Shown: positions 27,171 through 35,588 of the stretch, in pieces
Position numbering within the stretch: position 1 is the first letter of the stretch
Layout of the letters: every line of letters begins with the position of its first letter
Source of the DNA: Jatrophihabitans sp964252635
Lineage (GTDB): Bacteria; Actinomycetota; Actinomycetes; Mycobacteriales; Jatrophihabitantaceae
DNA: 64,000 nt
Reading direction: 5' to 3'
Assembly: GCF_964252635.1 (NCBI RefSeq)
Contig: NZ_CAXUNP010000012.1
Coordinates: 37,768 to 101,767, forward strand
The notes under the pieces: model-generated
What the model saw: the letters and a program-made list of their open reading frames with translations, nothing else
Database searches by the model: none
What the model was told of the DNA's origin: nothing
Position numbers and translations under genes: made by a program

Positions 27171-28105
27171 CCGAACCCGAACCGTTCGTCGACGGTGCCG
27201 GCGACGCCGGTGCCCAGGATGACGCGGGTGCCAGGGACGGCGCCGGGGTCCCGAACGACGCGGGTGTCCTGGATACTCCCGCCGTGACCAGCTTCGACTC
27301 CCAGGCCGGGCGCGACCTGCTGTCCGGGGAGGGCCTGACCGCCGCGCAGAGCGACGCCGACGAACAGGACGTGTTCTTCGCGGTGCAGGGCCTCACGACA
27401 CTGGTGTCACAGGTGGACGATCTCGAGGTCGTGCTGACCCAGATCGCCGAGCTGGCCGCTTCCGCGGCTCCGGGCGCCGACGGCGCCGGGGTCACGCTGA
27501 TGCAGGCCGGCTCCGCGACGCCCAAGGTCGTGGCGTGGGCGGTCACCGACCCGATCGTTCGCGAGATCGACCGGCTGCAGTACGACATCTGCCACGAGGG
27601 ACCGTGCCTCACGGCAATGCAGAGCCGCCGCTCCCAGGTCAGCGGGTCGCTCGGCAGCGACGAGCGGTGGCGGCGCTTCGGCGGTCGCGTCGCACGCCTG
27701 CAGGTGCACTCGGCGCTGGCTCTGCCGCTGATCGTGCTGGGCGACGTCGTCGGGGCGCTGAACATCTACGCCCGTACCCGTGACGCGTTCACCGCGCATT
27801 CCGTGCGTCTGGCCGAGAGATTCGCCCAATCGGCGGCGGTGTCGGTCGGCAACATCCAGCTGCTGCACGCCGCACACACCAGGGCAACCCAGCTGCAGAC
27901 GGCGCTGAGCAGCCGGGCGCTGATCGATCAGGCCATCGGCATCGTGCGCAGCCGTACCGGCGGCAGCGAGCGCGAGGCGTTCGACCGACTGCGGCAGACG
28001 AGTCAGGCCGAGAACGTCAAGCTCTCGGTCGTCGCCGAACGGATCGTCGACGAGGCGGTACGGCGCGCCCACGCGCGGCACAGCCGGCCGGACGGCGGCG
28101 GTTAG
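27167..28105 (+). CDS. GAF-ANTAR regulator with repetitive N-terminus
   Basis: The 312-residue protein begins with about 35 residues of Gly/Ala/Asp repeats (GDAGAQDDAGARDGAGVPND). A GAF domain spans about residues 70-225 (LAASAAPGADGAGVTLMQAG, YDICHEGPCLTAM, LALPLIVLGDVVGALNIYAR), and an ANTAR domain ends it (RALIDQAIGIVRSRTGG, AFDRLRQTSQAENVKLSVVA). The GPCL motif is shared by all GAF-ANTAR proteins of this cluster. The start is GTG 27167. Its stop overlaps the stop of the convergent gene at 28102. Confidence 0.82.
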   Translation: MTEPEPFVDGAGDAGAQDDAGARDGAGVPNDAGVLDTPAVTSFDSQAGRDLLSGEGLTAAQSDADEQDVFFAVQGLTTLVSQVDDLEVVLTQIAELAASAAPGADGAGVTLMQAGSATPKVVAWAVTDPIVREIDRLQYDICHEGPCLTAMQSRRSQVSGSLGSDERWRRFGGRVARLQVHSALALPLIVLGDVVGALNIYARTRDAFTAHSVRLAERFAQSAAVSVGNIQLLHAAHTRATQLQTALSSRALIDQAIGIVRSRTGGSEREAFDRLRQTSQAENVKLSVVAERIVDEAVRRAHARHSRPDGGG

Positions 28106-28866
28106 TCCGGCAGGTCATCGGCTGAGGCGAGACGGGCCAGCGCGTCCACGAGCGCCGGCCGCGTCGCGCGTTCCGACAGCAATTCGCGGGCGATGTCGGT
28201 CAGGTGCCGGCCCGACTCGCGCGCGTAGCGCCGGAGCAGCTGGAACGCCTCGCCCACGGTGACGTCGAGCCGTTCCCGCAGGAACCCCTTGGCCTGCTCG
28301 ACCACCGTGCGGCTGGCCAGGACACTGCGCAGGTGCGGGAACACGACGTCGGGGGTCGGGGCGTGCTCCTGGACGATGGCCACGCTGGCGACGTGGGCGA
28401 GGGTCCGGCCGACCAGCAGGTCGGCGTCGTTCAGTCCGCCAGAGCGTGTGCCGAACAGACCGAGGGCCCCGAACACGCTGCCGGCCGCTCGCATGGGGAG
28501 CGCGTGCACCGACGCGAACCCGGCCTCGCGCGCCGCCGGCACGAACTGCGGCCACCGTCCGTCTGCGTCACCGAGGTCGGCGATCGACACCGGGCGACCG
28601 CTGAGGTAACAGTCCAGGCACGGCCCCTCGTCGGCCTGCAGCTGGAACAACTCGAGCTCCTCGGTGCGCTCGGACGTCGCCGCCATGACATGCAGCTGCC
28701 GGCGCGAATCGGCGAGGAGCAACCCGGCCGAGGCCACGTCGAGCAGCGTCGCGCAGCGTTCGGTGAGGTCGGTGAGCAGTTCGACGACGTCGAAGTCGTC
28801 GAGCAGGCTGTCGACCAGCGTCACCACCGCTTCGAGCACCTGGGCTTCCCGAGCGTCATCGTTCAC
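28102..28866 (-). CDS. GAF-ANTAR regulator
   Basis: The 254-residue protein starts VNDDAREAQVLEAVVTLVDS at GTG 28864-28866, preceded by AAGGAG. The GAF domain covers about residues 15-165 (FQLQADEGPCLDCYLSGRPV, VHALPMRAAGSVFGALGLFG), followed by an ANTAR domain (VVEQAKGFLRERLDVTVGEA, LRRYARESGRHLTDIAREL). It lies downstream of the similar gene at 28919 in the same direction with a 52-base gap, so the two likely form a unit. Confidence 0.82.
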   Translation of the reverse strand: MNDDAREAQVLEAVVTLVDSLLDDFDVVELLTDLTERCATLLDVASAGLLLADSRRQLHVMAATSERTEELELFQLQADEGPCLDCYLSGRPVSIADLGDADGRWPQFVPAAREAGFASVHALPMRAAGSVFGALGLFGTRSGGLNDADLLVGRTLAHVASVAIVQEHAPTPDVVFPHLRSVLASRTVVEQAKGFLRERLDVTVGEAFQLLRRYARESGRHLTDIARELLSERATRPALVDALARLASADDLPD

Positions 28867-28918
28867 CGCTGACTCCTTGCGTGCGGATCGGTCGACCTGA
28901 CTGCGGCCCGGAGCGCGG

Positions 28919-29629
28919 TCACCCCGGGTCCAGCCGTAGCCGTCGTTCGAGGATGTCCCGCGCCACCTGGGTCGCTGAACGGTTGGTCGCATACGCGTGG
29001 GCACGCAGTCGCACCAGCGCCTCCGCCGGGTCGACGTCGAGCTGCGCCACCAGCATCCCGGTGGCCTGGCTGACTTCGGTGCGGGTGACCGCGTTCAGCT
29101 CGGCCCAGCCGGGCCCGTTGACGTCCGCCGGCAGGGCCATCAGGTTGTTCCCGAGCAGATCCAGCATCGGGAGCTCGGCGAGCTCCGCCGCGACCATCGC
29201 CCCGGACAGTTCGTCGCCGGTGAGCATGTTGACGTCGTCGCGGAACAGGTCGAGCGCGCCGACGTACTCCCCGGCCACCAGCACGGGGACGGCGAAGACG
29301 CCGCACACGCCGTAGGCCAGCAGCGCGGGGCCGTAGGCGGGCCAGCGGCCCGTGTCGACGTCGGCGGCCAGATCGACGACCATCACCGGGGCCCGGTCGG
29401 AGACCGACTCCAGGCACGGTCCTTCCCCGACGGTGAACTGCAACTCGTCGTAGAGCCGGGCCGCGTCGCCGCTCGCGCCCAGCGTGCCGGTGTTGGCGCC
29501 GTCGAAGACCAGGGAGATGGCCGCCGCGTCCACGGACAGCAGCTCGACGCACACCTCGCACAGGCGGTCGGCGGCGGCCACGCCGCGCAGCGCGCCCACC
29601 GCGGACGCGAAGGAGTCCTGAATGGTCAC
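28919..29629 (-). CDS. GAF-ANTAR regulator
   Basis: The 236-residue product starts VTIQDSFASAVGALRGVAAA at GTG 29627-29629; longer upstream frames are low-complexity. The GAF domain runs over residues 10-160 (LLSVDAAAISLVFDGANTGT, FTVGEGPCLESVS, VFAVPVLVAGEYVGALDLFR). An ANTAR domain follows (TRTEVSQATGMLVAQLDVDP, RAHAYATNRSATQVARDILE). It is the first gene of the pair with 28102. Confidence 0.8.
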   Translation of the reverse strand: MTIQDSFASAVGALRGVAAADRLCEVCVELLSVDAAAISLVFDGANTGTLGASGDAARLYDELQFTVGEGPCLESVSDRAPVMVVDLAADVDTGRWPAYGPALLAYGVCGVFAVPVLVAGEYVGALDLFRDDVNMLTGDELSGAMVAAELAELPMLDLLGNNLMALPADVNGPGWAELNAVTRTEVSQATGMLVAQLDVDPAEALVRLRAHAYATNRSATQVARDILERRLRLDPG

Positions 29630-29810
29630 CCGGAGCACGGACCGATGGACGCGGTGCCGACGACGAGATGAACGGAGTGGGCTCGGCACGACACAGCCGT
29701 AGTGTGCCCGGTTCCGGTCTGGTTGTGCAGCAGCCCGGGCGAGATCACCGCAGAACACGTCGATTGGCTCGGCCGTATTCGGGCAGCCGTCCTCGCGCGG
29801 GCCGGCCGGC

Positions 29811-30383
29811 TCAGGTGCCGTTGCGGACGCAGAACGCAGCGTTCGACGCCGCCATCCCGTTGCGCAGTTGGGCCTGCAGCGTCGTCGACACCGCGGCCTG
29901 CCGCACCGTGTAACGCTCGGCGGCCCCGTTGAGCGCGAGGATGCGCGGCGTCGTCCCGACGGCGGCCACGGCCCAGACACCCACGGGTGAACCCGGCAGC
30001 CGCGTCAAGGCGGCACCGACGACGGTCGTCGGCCAGCCGGAGGAGTCCTGGTCGGCCTGGGTGGTGGCCAGCGATCGGGCCGGCCCCAGCGCGCGGGCAC
30101 TGCCGGTCAGGTGAGCGAGCACCTCGGCGACGACCCCGGCGCTTGCCGCGGAACACGGCACCGGCGGCACGGACGCCGTCGACGGGGAGGACCCCGGGAT
30201 CGCGGCGCCGCCGGGGTCGGCCGCCGCTTCCTGCGACTCGGACCGGGGAACCGACGTGCCGTTGGTGGCCTGGCCGTTGTCGATGTGCGGCCCGTTGCCG
30301 TTGCTGGTGCACCCCGACAGCACCGCCACCGCGACGACCGAGGTGGCGGTCACAACGAGGCCGCGCGAGGTGAAGAGAGTCAT
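29811..30383 (-). CDS. Predicted lipoprotein
   Basis: The 190-residue protein has a short basic N-terminus, a hydrophobic stretch and a lipobox: MTLFTSRGLVVTATSVVAVA then VLSGCTSNG, with Cys at about residue 25. A Gly/Ser/Pro linker follows, then a domain of about 110 residues ending in FCVRNGT. The mature part would be attached to the outer face of the membrane. I do not recognise the domain. I chose the ATG at 30381-30383 because it places the signal peptide at the N-terminus. Confidence 0.65.
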   Translation of the reverse strand: MTLFTSRGLVVTATSVVAVAVLSGCTSNGNGPHIDNGQATNGTSVPRSESQEAAADPGGAAIPGSSPSTASVPPVPCSAASAGVVAEVLAHLTGSARALGPARSLATTQADQDSSGWPTTVVGAALTRLPGSPVGVWAVAAVGTTPRILALNGAAERYTVRQAAVSTTLQAQLRNGMAASNAAFCVRNGT

Positions 30384-30475
30384 GGGAGATGCCAACCGGT
30401 GGGCAGGGGCGGCATCGGATTGGGCCGTCGCGAAGATCATGGTGCGCAGGCGAGGTACCCAGGCCGTAGACAGGA

Positions 30476-31456
30476 TTACCGAACTGCGATCCGGGCGACG
30501 AGCGCGTGGTGGTCCGATCCGGGCAGCGCCAAGGTCGTGGCCTCGGCCGCGGACCCGCCACGGCTGAGGATGTGGTCGATGGCGATGAGCGGGGGATACC
30601 AGCGGTCGGTGGGGTACGTCGCGTCGTAGCCCGCGCCCGCGTGCTCGGCCGCATCGGCGTACCCCGTGCCGAGCAGGCCGCGCACCGGTTGGTTGTCCAA
30701 GGTCGCGTTGAGGTCACCGGCGACGATGACCGGATCGGTGCCGGCTGCGGCCGTCTTCAGGATCGTGCGCAGTCGCCGCATCTCGGAGCGCCATTCGCCG
30801 GCCGGGTAGGGATAGGGCGGCAGCAGGTGAGCGGCCAGGAACGTGAGCCGGTGGGTGCGGTCCAGGCGGATGGTTGCGGACAGCACGCCGAGCCGGAAGC
30901 CCCGGTAGTTGTGGTCCGGCGTCAACGGGTAGCGACTCCAGACAGCGAGCCCACCGCCGCCGCCCGCCAGTGCCGCGTCGAACCGGTAGGGCAGCAGCGT
31001 GGTCAACCCGTCGGCGATCAGCCGGTCGCGCTCGGTCGGGGTCAGTTCCTCGGTGGCCAGCACGTCGACCTTCCGTGCGGCGACCGTGCGCACCAGGTCT
31101 GCTGGGTTCGCCGAGCCGACGCGGAGGTTCGCCTGTAGCACCGTCACCGTCCGGCCGTGCGGCGACGTCGCGGCGCCGACGTAGACAGGGAGCTGTCCGG
31201 CGACACTCACGGCGACGACCACGACAGCCCCGGCCGCGGCGTACCAGCGACGGGCCAGCAGGAACAGCAGCGCGGCCACCGGTCCCGCCCAGAGCAGCTG
31301 GTGTGCGATCGCGGCGGCGATGATCAGTGGTTGCCAGCCACCGGTGTAGAGCCGGACGAGCAGCGCCGCGCCCGCCACGCAGAAGGCGGCCGCACCGACG
31401 AGGGTAAGGACGACGGAGCTTGCGCCGTCGCTCGCACGACGCAGACGCGGCCTCAT
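30476..31456 (-). CDS. Endonuclease/exonuclease/phosphatase family membrane protein
   Basis: The 326-residue protein has three N-terminal membrane helices (about residues 14-100). A soluble EEP domain follows with TVTVLQANLRVGS, VLATEELTPTER, LAAHLLPPYPYPAGEW, VIVAGDLNATLDNQPVRGLL and the C-terminal catalytic GSDHHALVARI. This is the vanadate-dependent/YbhP-like EEP architecture that faces the cell exterior. It would hydrolyse phosphodiesters or phospholipids. A GTG one codon upstream is an alternative start. Confidence 0.8.
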   Translation of the reverse strand: MRPRLRRASDGASSVVLTLVGAAAFCVAGAALLVRLYTGGWQPLIIAAAIAHQLLWAGPVAALLFLLARRWYAAAGAVVVVAVSVAGQLPVYVGAATSPHGRTVTVLQANLRVGSANPADLVRTVAARKVDVLATEELTPTERDRLIADGLTTLLPYRFDAALAGGGGGLAVWSRYPLTPDHNYRGFRLGVLSATIRLDRTHRLTFLAAHLLPPYPYPAGEWRSEMRRLRTILKTAAAGTDPVIVAGDLNATLDNQPVRGLLGTGYADAAEHAGAGYDATYPTDRWYPPLIAIDHILSRGGSAAEATTLALPGSDHHALVARIAVR

Positions 31457-31576
31457 CACCGACGCATCATGGCGAACGCCGGCTGAGCGTCAGCCCGGTG
31501 CGATGGACCTTGACATGGTCCAGGCCGAGAACCCGGGTTGCCGCAGCCCAGCGACGCAGCGACCGCTTCGGCGGAC

Positions 31577-32272
31577 CTACCTGACCCGCAGGCCGTTCGG
31601 GCGCGAACCGGGTCCGTGGGTTTCGTCGGCAACGGTGTCGTGCGGGACGGGGAGGCTCCGGATGCTGAACCGTGGCAGCAGCGTGTGCAGCAGCACGCCG
31701 ATCGTGACGGCGTATGCGAGGGTGCCCCAGCCGACGTCCCCGTCGAGCAGCCATCCCACCAGGAGCACCGCGACCTCGATCGTCGTCCGCACGACCCGCA
31801 CCGGGTGGCCCCGCGCCGCGAGCCCGGTCATGAGGCCGTCGCGCGGGCCCGGGCCGAGGGCCGCGCCGACGTACAGCGCGGTGGCGACGGCGTTGAGGGC
31901 GATACCGGCGGCGAGGACGGCGATGCGGGTGCCGAACGCGGTCGGTGTGGGGAGGGCCCACAGTGTCAGGTTGATCGCTGTTCCGACCAGCACCACGTTG
32001 CACAGGGTGCCGATCCCTGGACGTTGTCTGAGCGGGATCCACAGCAGCAGCACGACCGCGCCGTTGATCATCGACCACGTCCCGACACTGCCGCCGACGG
32101 TCCTGGCGAGGCCCTGGTCAAGCACGCCCCACGGGGCGAGCCCGAGGCCTGCCAGCAGCATCAGCGCCATGCTCACGCCGTAGAGCGCGAGGCCCACGAC
32201 CAGCGCGATGGCCCGGATCGCCCGCCGGTCCCGGGGGATCGGCAACAGCACGGACAAGGGGGACGAGGCCAT
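31577..32272 (-). CDS. YczE/YitT-like integral membrane protein
   Basis: The 231-residue protein has five to six hydrophobic segments: VGLALYGVSMALMLLAGLGL, GTWSMINGAVVLLLWIPLRQ, IAVLAAGIALNAVATALYVG and others. The motif GLGLAPWGVLDQGLA and GALGPGPRDGLMTGL are typical of YczE membrane proteins, which are often divergent from MocR-type regulators. That is the arrangement here. Transport or export of a small molecule is suspected but not shown. Confidence 0.8.
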   Translation of the reverse strand: MASSPLSVLLPIPRDRRAIRAIALVVGLALYGVSMALMLLAGLGLAPWGVLDQGLARTVGGSVGTWSMINGAVVLLLWIPLRQRPGIGTLCNVVLVGTAINLTLWALPTPTAFGTRIAVLAAGIALNAVATALYVGAALGPGPRDGLMTGLAARGHPVRVVRTTIEVAVLLVGWLLDGDVGWGTLAYAVTIGVLLHTLLPRFSIRSLPVPHDTVADETHGPGSRPNGLRVR

Positions 32273-32281
32273 GCGAGCAGC

Positions 32282-32332
32282 GTGGCATCATTGGCCTCCT
32301 CGCTCCAAGGCCAATATGGAGAAGGTGGCATC
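32282..32332. promoter_or_regulatory. Operator candidates between yczE-like and MocR genes
   Basis: In the 60-base divergent gap, ATTGGCCT (32290-32297) and AGGCCAAT (32308-32315) are a perfect 8-bp inverted repeat with a 10-base spacer. They are flanked by direct repeats GTGGCATC at 32282-32289 and 32325-32332, the last running into the MocR GTG. MocR regulators commonly bind paired sites of this kind in divergent promoters. Confidence 0.55.
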
Positions 32333-33748
32333 GTGGATCGCCGACAGCTCGCGGAGGCTCTGCGGCCGGTCGTGTCCGGCGGTGGCACCGCCTACCTGGC
32401 CCTGGCCGACGCCCTGCGGGGTCTGGTGCTCGACGGCCGGCTGCTGGTCGGCGACACCCTGCCGGCCGAGCGGGTGCTCGCGGGCGATCTTGGCGCCAGC
32501 CGGACGACCGTCACCACCGCTCTGGACCTGCTGCGTGGTGAGGGACTGGTGGTGAGCCGGCAGGGCAGCGGCACCGTCGTCGCCGCCGCCCCGGATCGCG
32601 TCGACCGGCCCGACGAGGTGGACGCGCATCTCGCCACCCTGGGCCCGCACGGCGCCATCCGTGAGGACGACATCGATCTGACCATCGCTGCCCCGAGCGC
32701 GCCGTCGGCGCTCGGCCCGCTCGCGCAGGCGGCCGCGGCCCGGCTGCCTGCCCACCTCGCCGGCCACGGCCTGCACCCGCTGGGGTTGCGTGACCTGCGG
32801 CAGGCCATCGCGGGGCGTTACGAGCAGCGTGGCGTACCGACCACCGCCGACCAGATCGTCGTCACGCAGGGTGCGCTGCACGGTTGGGACCTGATGCTGC
32901 GGGCGTACGCGAAACCGGGCGACCCCGTCGGGCTCGAGGTCCCGACCTACGCGGGCTGCGCCGACGCCGCGCGGGCCCATCACGTCCGGTTGACGCCGGT
33001 CGGGGTGGACGGCTGGGGGTGGTCGCTGCCGCGGCGGACCACCCACCCGGTGATCGCCGTCGTCACCCCGGACCACCAGAACCCCACCGGCGCGCACGCC
33101 TCGGACGCCCAGCGGCGCCGTCTGGTGCGGATGCTCCCGCACACCCGACTGGTGGCCGACGAGACGTTCTCCGAGCTCGACCTCGACGACGACCTCACGC
33201 CCCGCCGCCCGTTGGCGGCCTTCGGCAAGGACGTCGTCAGTGTCGGGTCGCTGTCGAAGCTGGTCTGGGGCGGCCTGCGGCTGGGGTGGGTCCGGGCCGA
33301 CGAGGACGTCGTCGCCCGGCTCGGGTTGACCCGATCCGCCGCCGACATCGCGGCGCCGGTGCTCGACCAGCTGCTGGGTATCGAGGTCCTCGCTCACCTC
33401 GACGCCATCCGGGCCGAGCGGGTCACGCAACTCCGTGCCCGACGTGACCACCTCCTGGGCCTGGTCGAGGCCGCCGGCTGGAGTGCCGTACGGCCACGCG
33501 GGGGCATGGTGCTGTGGGTCGACCTCGGCGACGGCGCGTCGAGCACCCGGCTCGCGGCTGCCGCGCGCGCCTACGGTGTCCGCGTGGTGCCGGGCCCCCG
33601 GTTCGCCGTCGCCGGCACCCATGACCGCTACCTGCGGTTGCCGTTCGCGAAGGCCGAGCCGGTGCTGACCGCAGCGCTCGACCGGTTGCGCCGCGCCGCC
33701 GCGGACCCGCAGCAACCCACCGCCGACCCGCCGCGGTGGACCGCCTGA
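32333..33748 (+). CDS. MocR-type (GntR/aminotransferase) transcriptional regulator
   Basis: The 471-residue protein starts VDRRQLAEALRPVV at GTG 32333. A GntR winged helix (residues 20-85, DTLPAERVLAGDLGASRTTV) precedes an aminotransferase-like domain with DHQNPTGAHAS, VADETFSELDL and SVGSLSKLVWGGLRLGWVRA, where the Lys is the PLP site. Such regulators sense PLP or an amino-compound. Divergence from the YczE-like membrane gene and the palindrome between them imply that it controls that gene and itself. Confidence 0.88.
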   Translation: MDRRQLAEALRPVVSGGGTAYLALADALRGLVLDGRLLVGDTLPAERVLAGDLGASRTTVTTALDLLRGEGLVVSRQGSGTVVAAAPDRVDRPDEVDAHLATLGPHGAIREDDIDLTIAAPSAPSALGPLAQAAAARLPAHLAGHGLHPLGLRDLRQAIAGRYEQRGVPTTADQIVVTQGALHGWDLMLRAYAKPGDPVGLEVPTYAGCADAARAHHVRLTPVGVDGWGWSLPRRTTHPVIAVVTPDHQNPTGAHASDAQRRRLVRMLPHTRLVADETFSELDLDDDLTPRRPLAAFGKDVVSVGSLSKLVWGGLRLGWVRADEDVVARLGLTRSAADIAAPVLDQLLGIEVLAHLDAIRAERVTQLRARRDHLLGLVEAAGWSAVRPRGGMVLWVDLGDGASSTRLAAAARAYGVRVVPGPRFAVAGTHDRYLRLPFAKAEPVLTAALDRLRRAAADPQQPTADPPRWTA

Positions 33749-33789
33749 CCGCTCTCGGGCCGGGCCATGAGGTCCCTGCTCGGCGCGGT

Positions 33790-34536
33790 TCAGGTGATGC
33801 CGAGATCGCCGCTCGTCGCGAGGTCGTCGGCCACGTCGCGCAGCTTGCGGTTGCGTTGTTGGGAGGCCATGACGAGCAGGGTGAACGCCTCGTCGGAGCT
33901 GATCTTGAACCGTTCCATGAGGATGCCTTTGCCCTGACCGATGATGTCTCGCGAGTCCAGGGCTGTGCGGAGGTTGTTCTCGACGTCACGGCCCTTCATG
34001 GCGACCGCGGCGTGCGCCGCGAACGCCATGGCGGTGTACTCGGACGCGGTCGTGAACGCGTCCGGCTGCCCGGAGTACAGATTCAGCGCCCCGAGGTTGT
34101 CACCGTCGACGAACAACTGCACCGACAGCATCGAACGCACACCCTCGTCCACGGCGGCGCCGGCGAACCGCGGCCAGCGGCTCTCCGCGCGCAGGTCGTC
34201 GGTTCGGATCGTCACCTGCTCACGCAACGCGTTGAGGCAGGGACCTTCCCCGACGTCGTTCTGCCGTTGATCCAAACGGCGAACCGTTGCGCTCGACGGC
34301 GCCACAGCCCGCACCTTGTGCCCCTCGATCATGCTGATGCCACCCTGTTCGGCGCCGTCGACCTCCTCGACGGTCGCCGCCACGATGTGCTGCAGCAACC
34401 TGGCCGGATCCGACTCGGCTCGCAGCTCGCGGGCCAGCTCGCTGAGATGCCTGACGACACTCAGGGCAGGGGCCTGGCCAGTGCTGTCACGAGCGTGCAG
34501 GACGACACGGGGTTCGTCGGGATTGTCGGCGGGCAT
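33790..34536 (-). CDS. GAF-ANTAR regulator
   Basis: The 248-residue protein has a GAF domain (LLQHIVAATVEEVDGAEQGG, NDVGEGPCLNALR, MLSVQLFVDGDNLGALNLYS) and a C-terminal ANTAR domain (RDIIGQGKGILMERFKISSD, SQQRNRKLRDVADDLATSGD). The ATG at 34534-34536 follows GAAGGG. The leader upstream can fold into two mutually exclusive hairpins. It is convergent with the MocR gene. Confidence 0.85.
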   Translation of the reverse strand: MPADNPDEPRVVLHARDSTGQAPALSVVRHLSELARELRAESDPARLLQHIVAATVEEVDGAEQGGISMIEGHKVRAVAPSSATVRRLDQRQNDVGEGPCLNALREQVTIRTDDLRAESRWPRFAGAAVDEGVRSMLSVQLFVDGDNLGALNLYSGQPDAFTTASEYTAMAFAAHAAVAMKGRDVENNLRTALDSRDIIGQGKGILMERFKISSDEAFTLLVMASQQRNRKLRDVADDLATSGDLGIT

Positions 34537-34556
34537 ACAGGCCGGCCCTTCTCGGT

Positions 34557-34595
34557 GGGTCGGCTCCGACCCCTGGTGGGTACAACGATCGGAGC
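34557..34595 (-). promoter_or_regulatory. Leader with alternative hairpins ahead of an ANTAR gene
   Basis: GCTCCGA (34563-34569) can pair with TCGGAGC (34589-34595) or, within the overlapping CCGACCC (34566-34572), with GGGTCGG (34557-34563). Both pairings are perfect over six to seven bases and cannot coexist. The second one ends a few bases from the ribosome site (34547-34553) of the GAF-ANTAR gene. This resembles a two-state leader. Confidence 0.4.
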
Positions 34596-34608
34596 CTCGG
34601 CCTGGGCT

Positions 34609-34644
34609 GTCCTAGGACCAACCTGCGACCGTGCCCTGGTCCTA
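34609..34644. promoter_or_regulatory. Palindrome GTCCTAGGAC plus inverted half-site
   Basis: GTCCTAGGAC (34609-34618) is a perfect palindrome. TAGGACCA (34613-34620) recurs inverted as TGGTCCTA (34637-34644). They lie 75-110 bases upstream of the GAF-ANTAR start. An operator for a dimeric regulator is inferred. Confidence 0.4.
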
Positions 34645-34695
34645 CCCGCCGCGCAGCGAACTAGCCCACCCGAGCCGCGGGGTCGCAGGGTCAGG

Positions 34696-34842
34696 TCAGG
34701 ACCGGGCGCGCGCCCGGCCGGCGAAGTAGGCGGCCACCAAGAACAGCACGGTGAGGATGAACAGCCAGAACGCGCCCTTGATGATGGCGCCGAGCACGCC
34801 GGTCACGATGGCCAGGACGATGAGTGCGATCAGCAGGAGCAT
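34696..34842 (-). CDS. Small single-pass or hairpin membrane protein
   Basis: A 48-residue frame starts MLLLIALIVLAIVTGVLGAI at ATG 34840-34842. Nearly all residues are hydrophobic in two stretches separated by GAIIKGAF, ending in a basic tail AGRARARS. This looks like a small membrane protein of the stress-associated type. It is the last chromosomal gene before the mobile element. The longer in-frame extension upstream is low-complexity and rejected. Confidence 0.55.
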   Translation of the reverse strand: MLLLIALIVLAIVTGVLGAIIKGAFWLFILTVLFLVAAYFAGRARARS

Positions 34843-34978
34843 GGGCCGAGCATGCCGGTTGAGGCGCAGTAAGGGTGCGCGACAGGCTGCGCCGAGCCAC
34901 GAGGACCAGAACCCGGGAACCGCACACCGAGCGACGCGAAGCGGGTCGGTGCGGTGGGGGCAGCTGGCGACGAACGAG

Positions 34979-35040
34979 TGGAGGCCCCGGAATCCGGGGC
35001 CTCCAGCGTCGATCGGGTCTAGATGTTGTAGTACAGGTCG
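34979..35040. repeat. attL: duplicated 3' end and terminator of glnA
   Basis: This 62-bp stretch repeats 48771-48832 at 58 of 62 positions, and its last 25 bases (35016-35040) are identical. The core includes TCTAGATGTTGTAGTACAGG, the complement of the glnA stop and its last codons. The preceding 34980-35004 is a perfect terminator palindrome (GGAGGCCCCGG, AAT, CCGGGGCCTCC). The homology stops abruptly at 35041. It marks the left boundary of the integrated element. Confidence 0.88.
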
Positions 35041-35143
35041 CACTATCCGGGGGTCGCTGGGGACCGTCGATAATCATTGAAGGCCAACAAATACGGGGGG
35101 TACAGCATTGAAGAGCGCCTGCCAGTCATGACCTCTAACGAAA

Positions 35144-35166
35144 TTCTTGCGGACTTTTTGCGGACT
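35144..35166. repeat. Left copy of the paired TTGCGGACT arm-site motif
   Basis: TTGCGGACT occurs twice with a 2-base TT spacer, preceded by TTC. The same 23 bases occur at 48719-48741 near the other end in the same orientation. These are likely integrase arm-binding sites of the attP region, lying 104 bases inside attL. Confidence 0.7.
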
Positions 35167-35215
35167 GAAGAAGATCAACTAAAGCGTAACGGCTGACAGC
35201 CCGTGAGGGGGTGGC

Positions 35216-35365
35216 CTGCAGTGGTTCCGCGCTCTGTATCGCGTATTCTGTGCGGATCAGTCACGGCGGCGCGGCGTCGATATGCGCGCCGATGCAGCCC
35301 GTCGTTTGGCTGCCGGACTTGAGCTTGCGGCCACTGAACAACACCGGTTCAAGGGGCGCGGTTAG
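35216..35365 (+). CDS. Possible 49-residue protein from a CTG start
   Basis: A protein-like frame (WFRALYRVFCADQSRRRG, then DMRADAARRLAAGLELAATE) ends at TAG 35363-35365. No ATG/GTG/TTG precedes it in frame after an upstream stop, but CTG 35216 lies just behind AGGGGG. It could equally be a decayed gene. A hairpin GCCGG/CCGGC follows at 35372-35386. Confidence 0.28.
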   Translation: MQWFRALYRVFCADQSRRRGVDMRADAARRLAAGLELAATEQHRFKGRG

Positions 35366-35588
35366 CTGCTAGCCGGTGTCGCCGGCGGCTCCGCGCTCGG
35401 GTGTTGCGCTGCTGGACGGGTACGCACCGTGTGTTTGACCTCGCAGCCGTCATCTGCGCCTCGTTCGACCTCCGCTCCGGCGAGCAGGGCGTCGGTTTCA
35501 GGATCGGTGTCGCAGGGGGTCATGGCGTCCTCTCGAGACGACTAAGGGGAGCGGTGACCGGAACGATCGAACGGTCAGCTCGCCCGGT

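Noticed and set aside
26749..27765. 338-residue minus-strand frame over the GAF-ANTAR gene
   Set aside because: Low-complexity product without motifs; the + strand gene has clear GAF and ANTAR domains.
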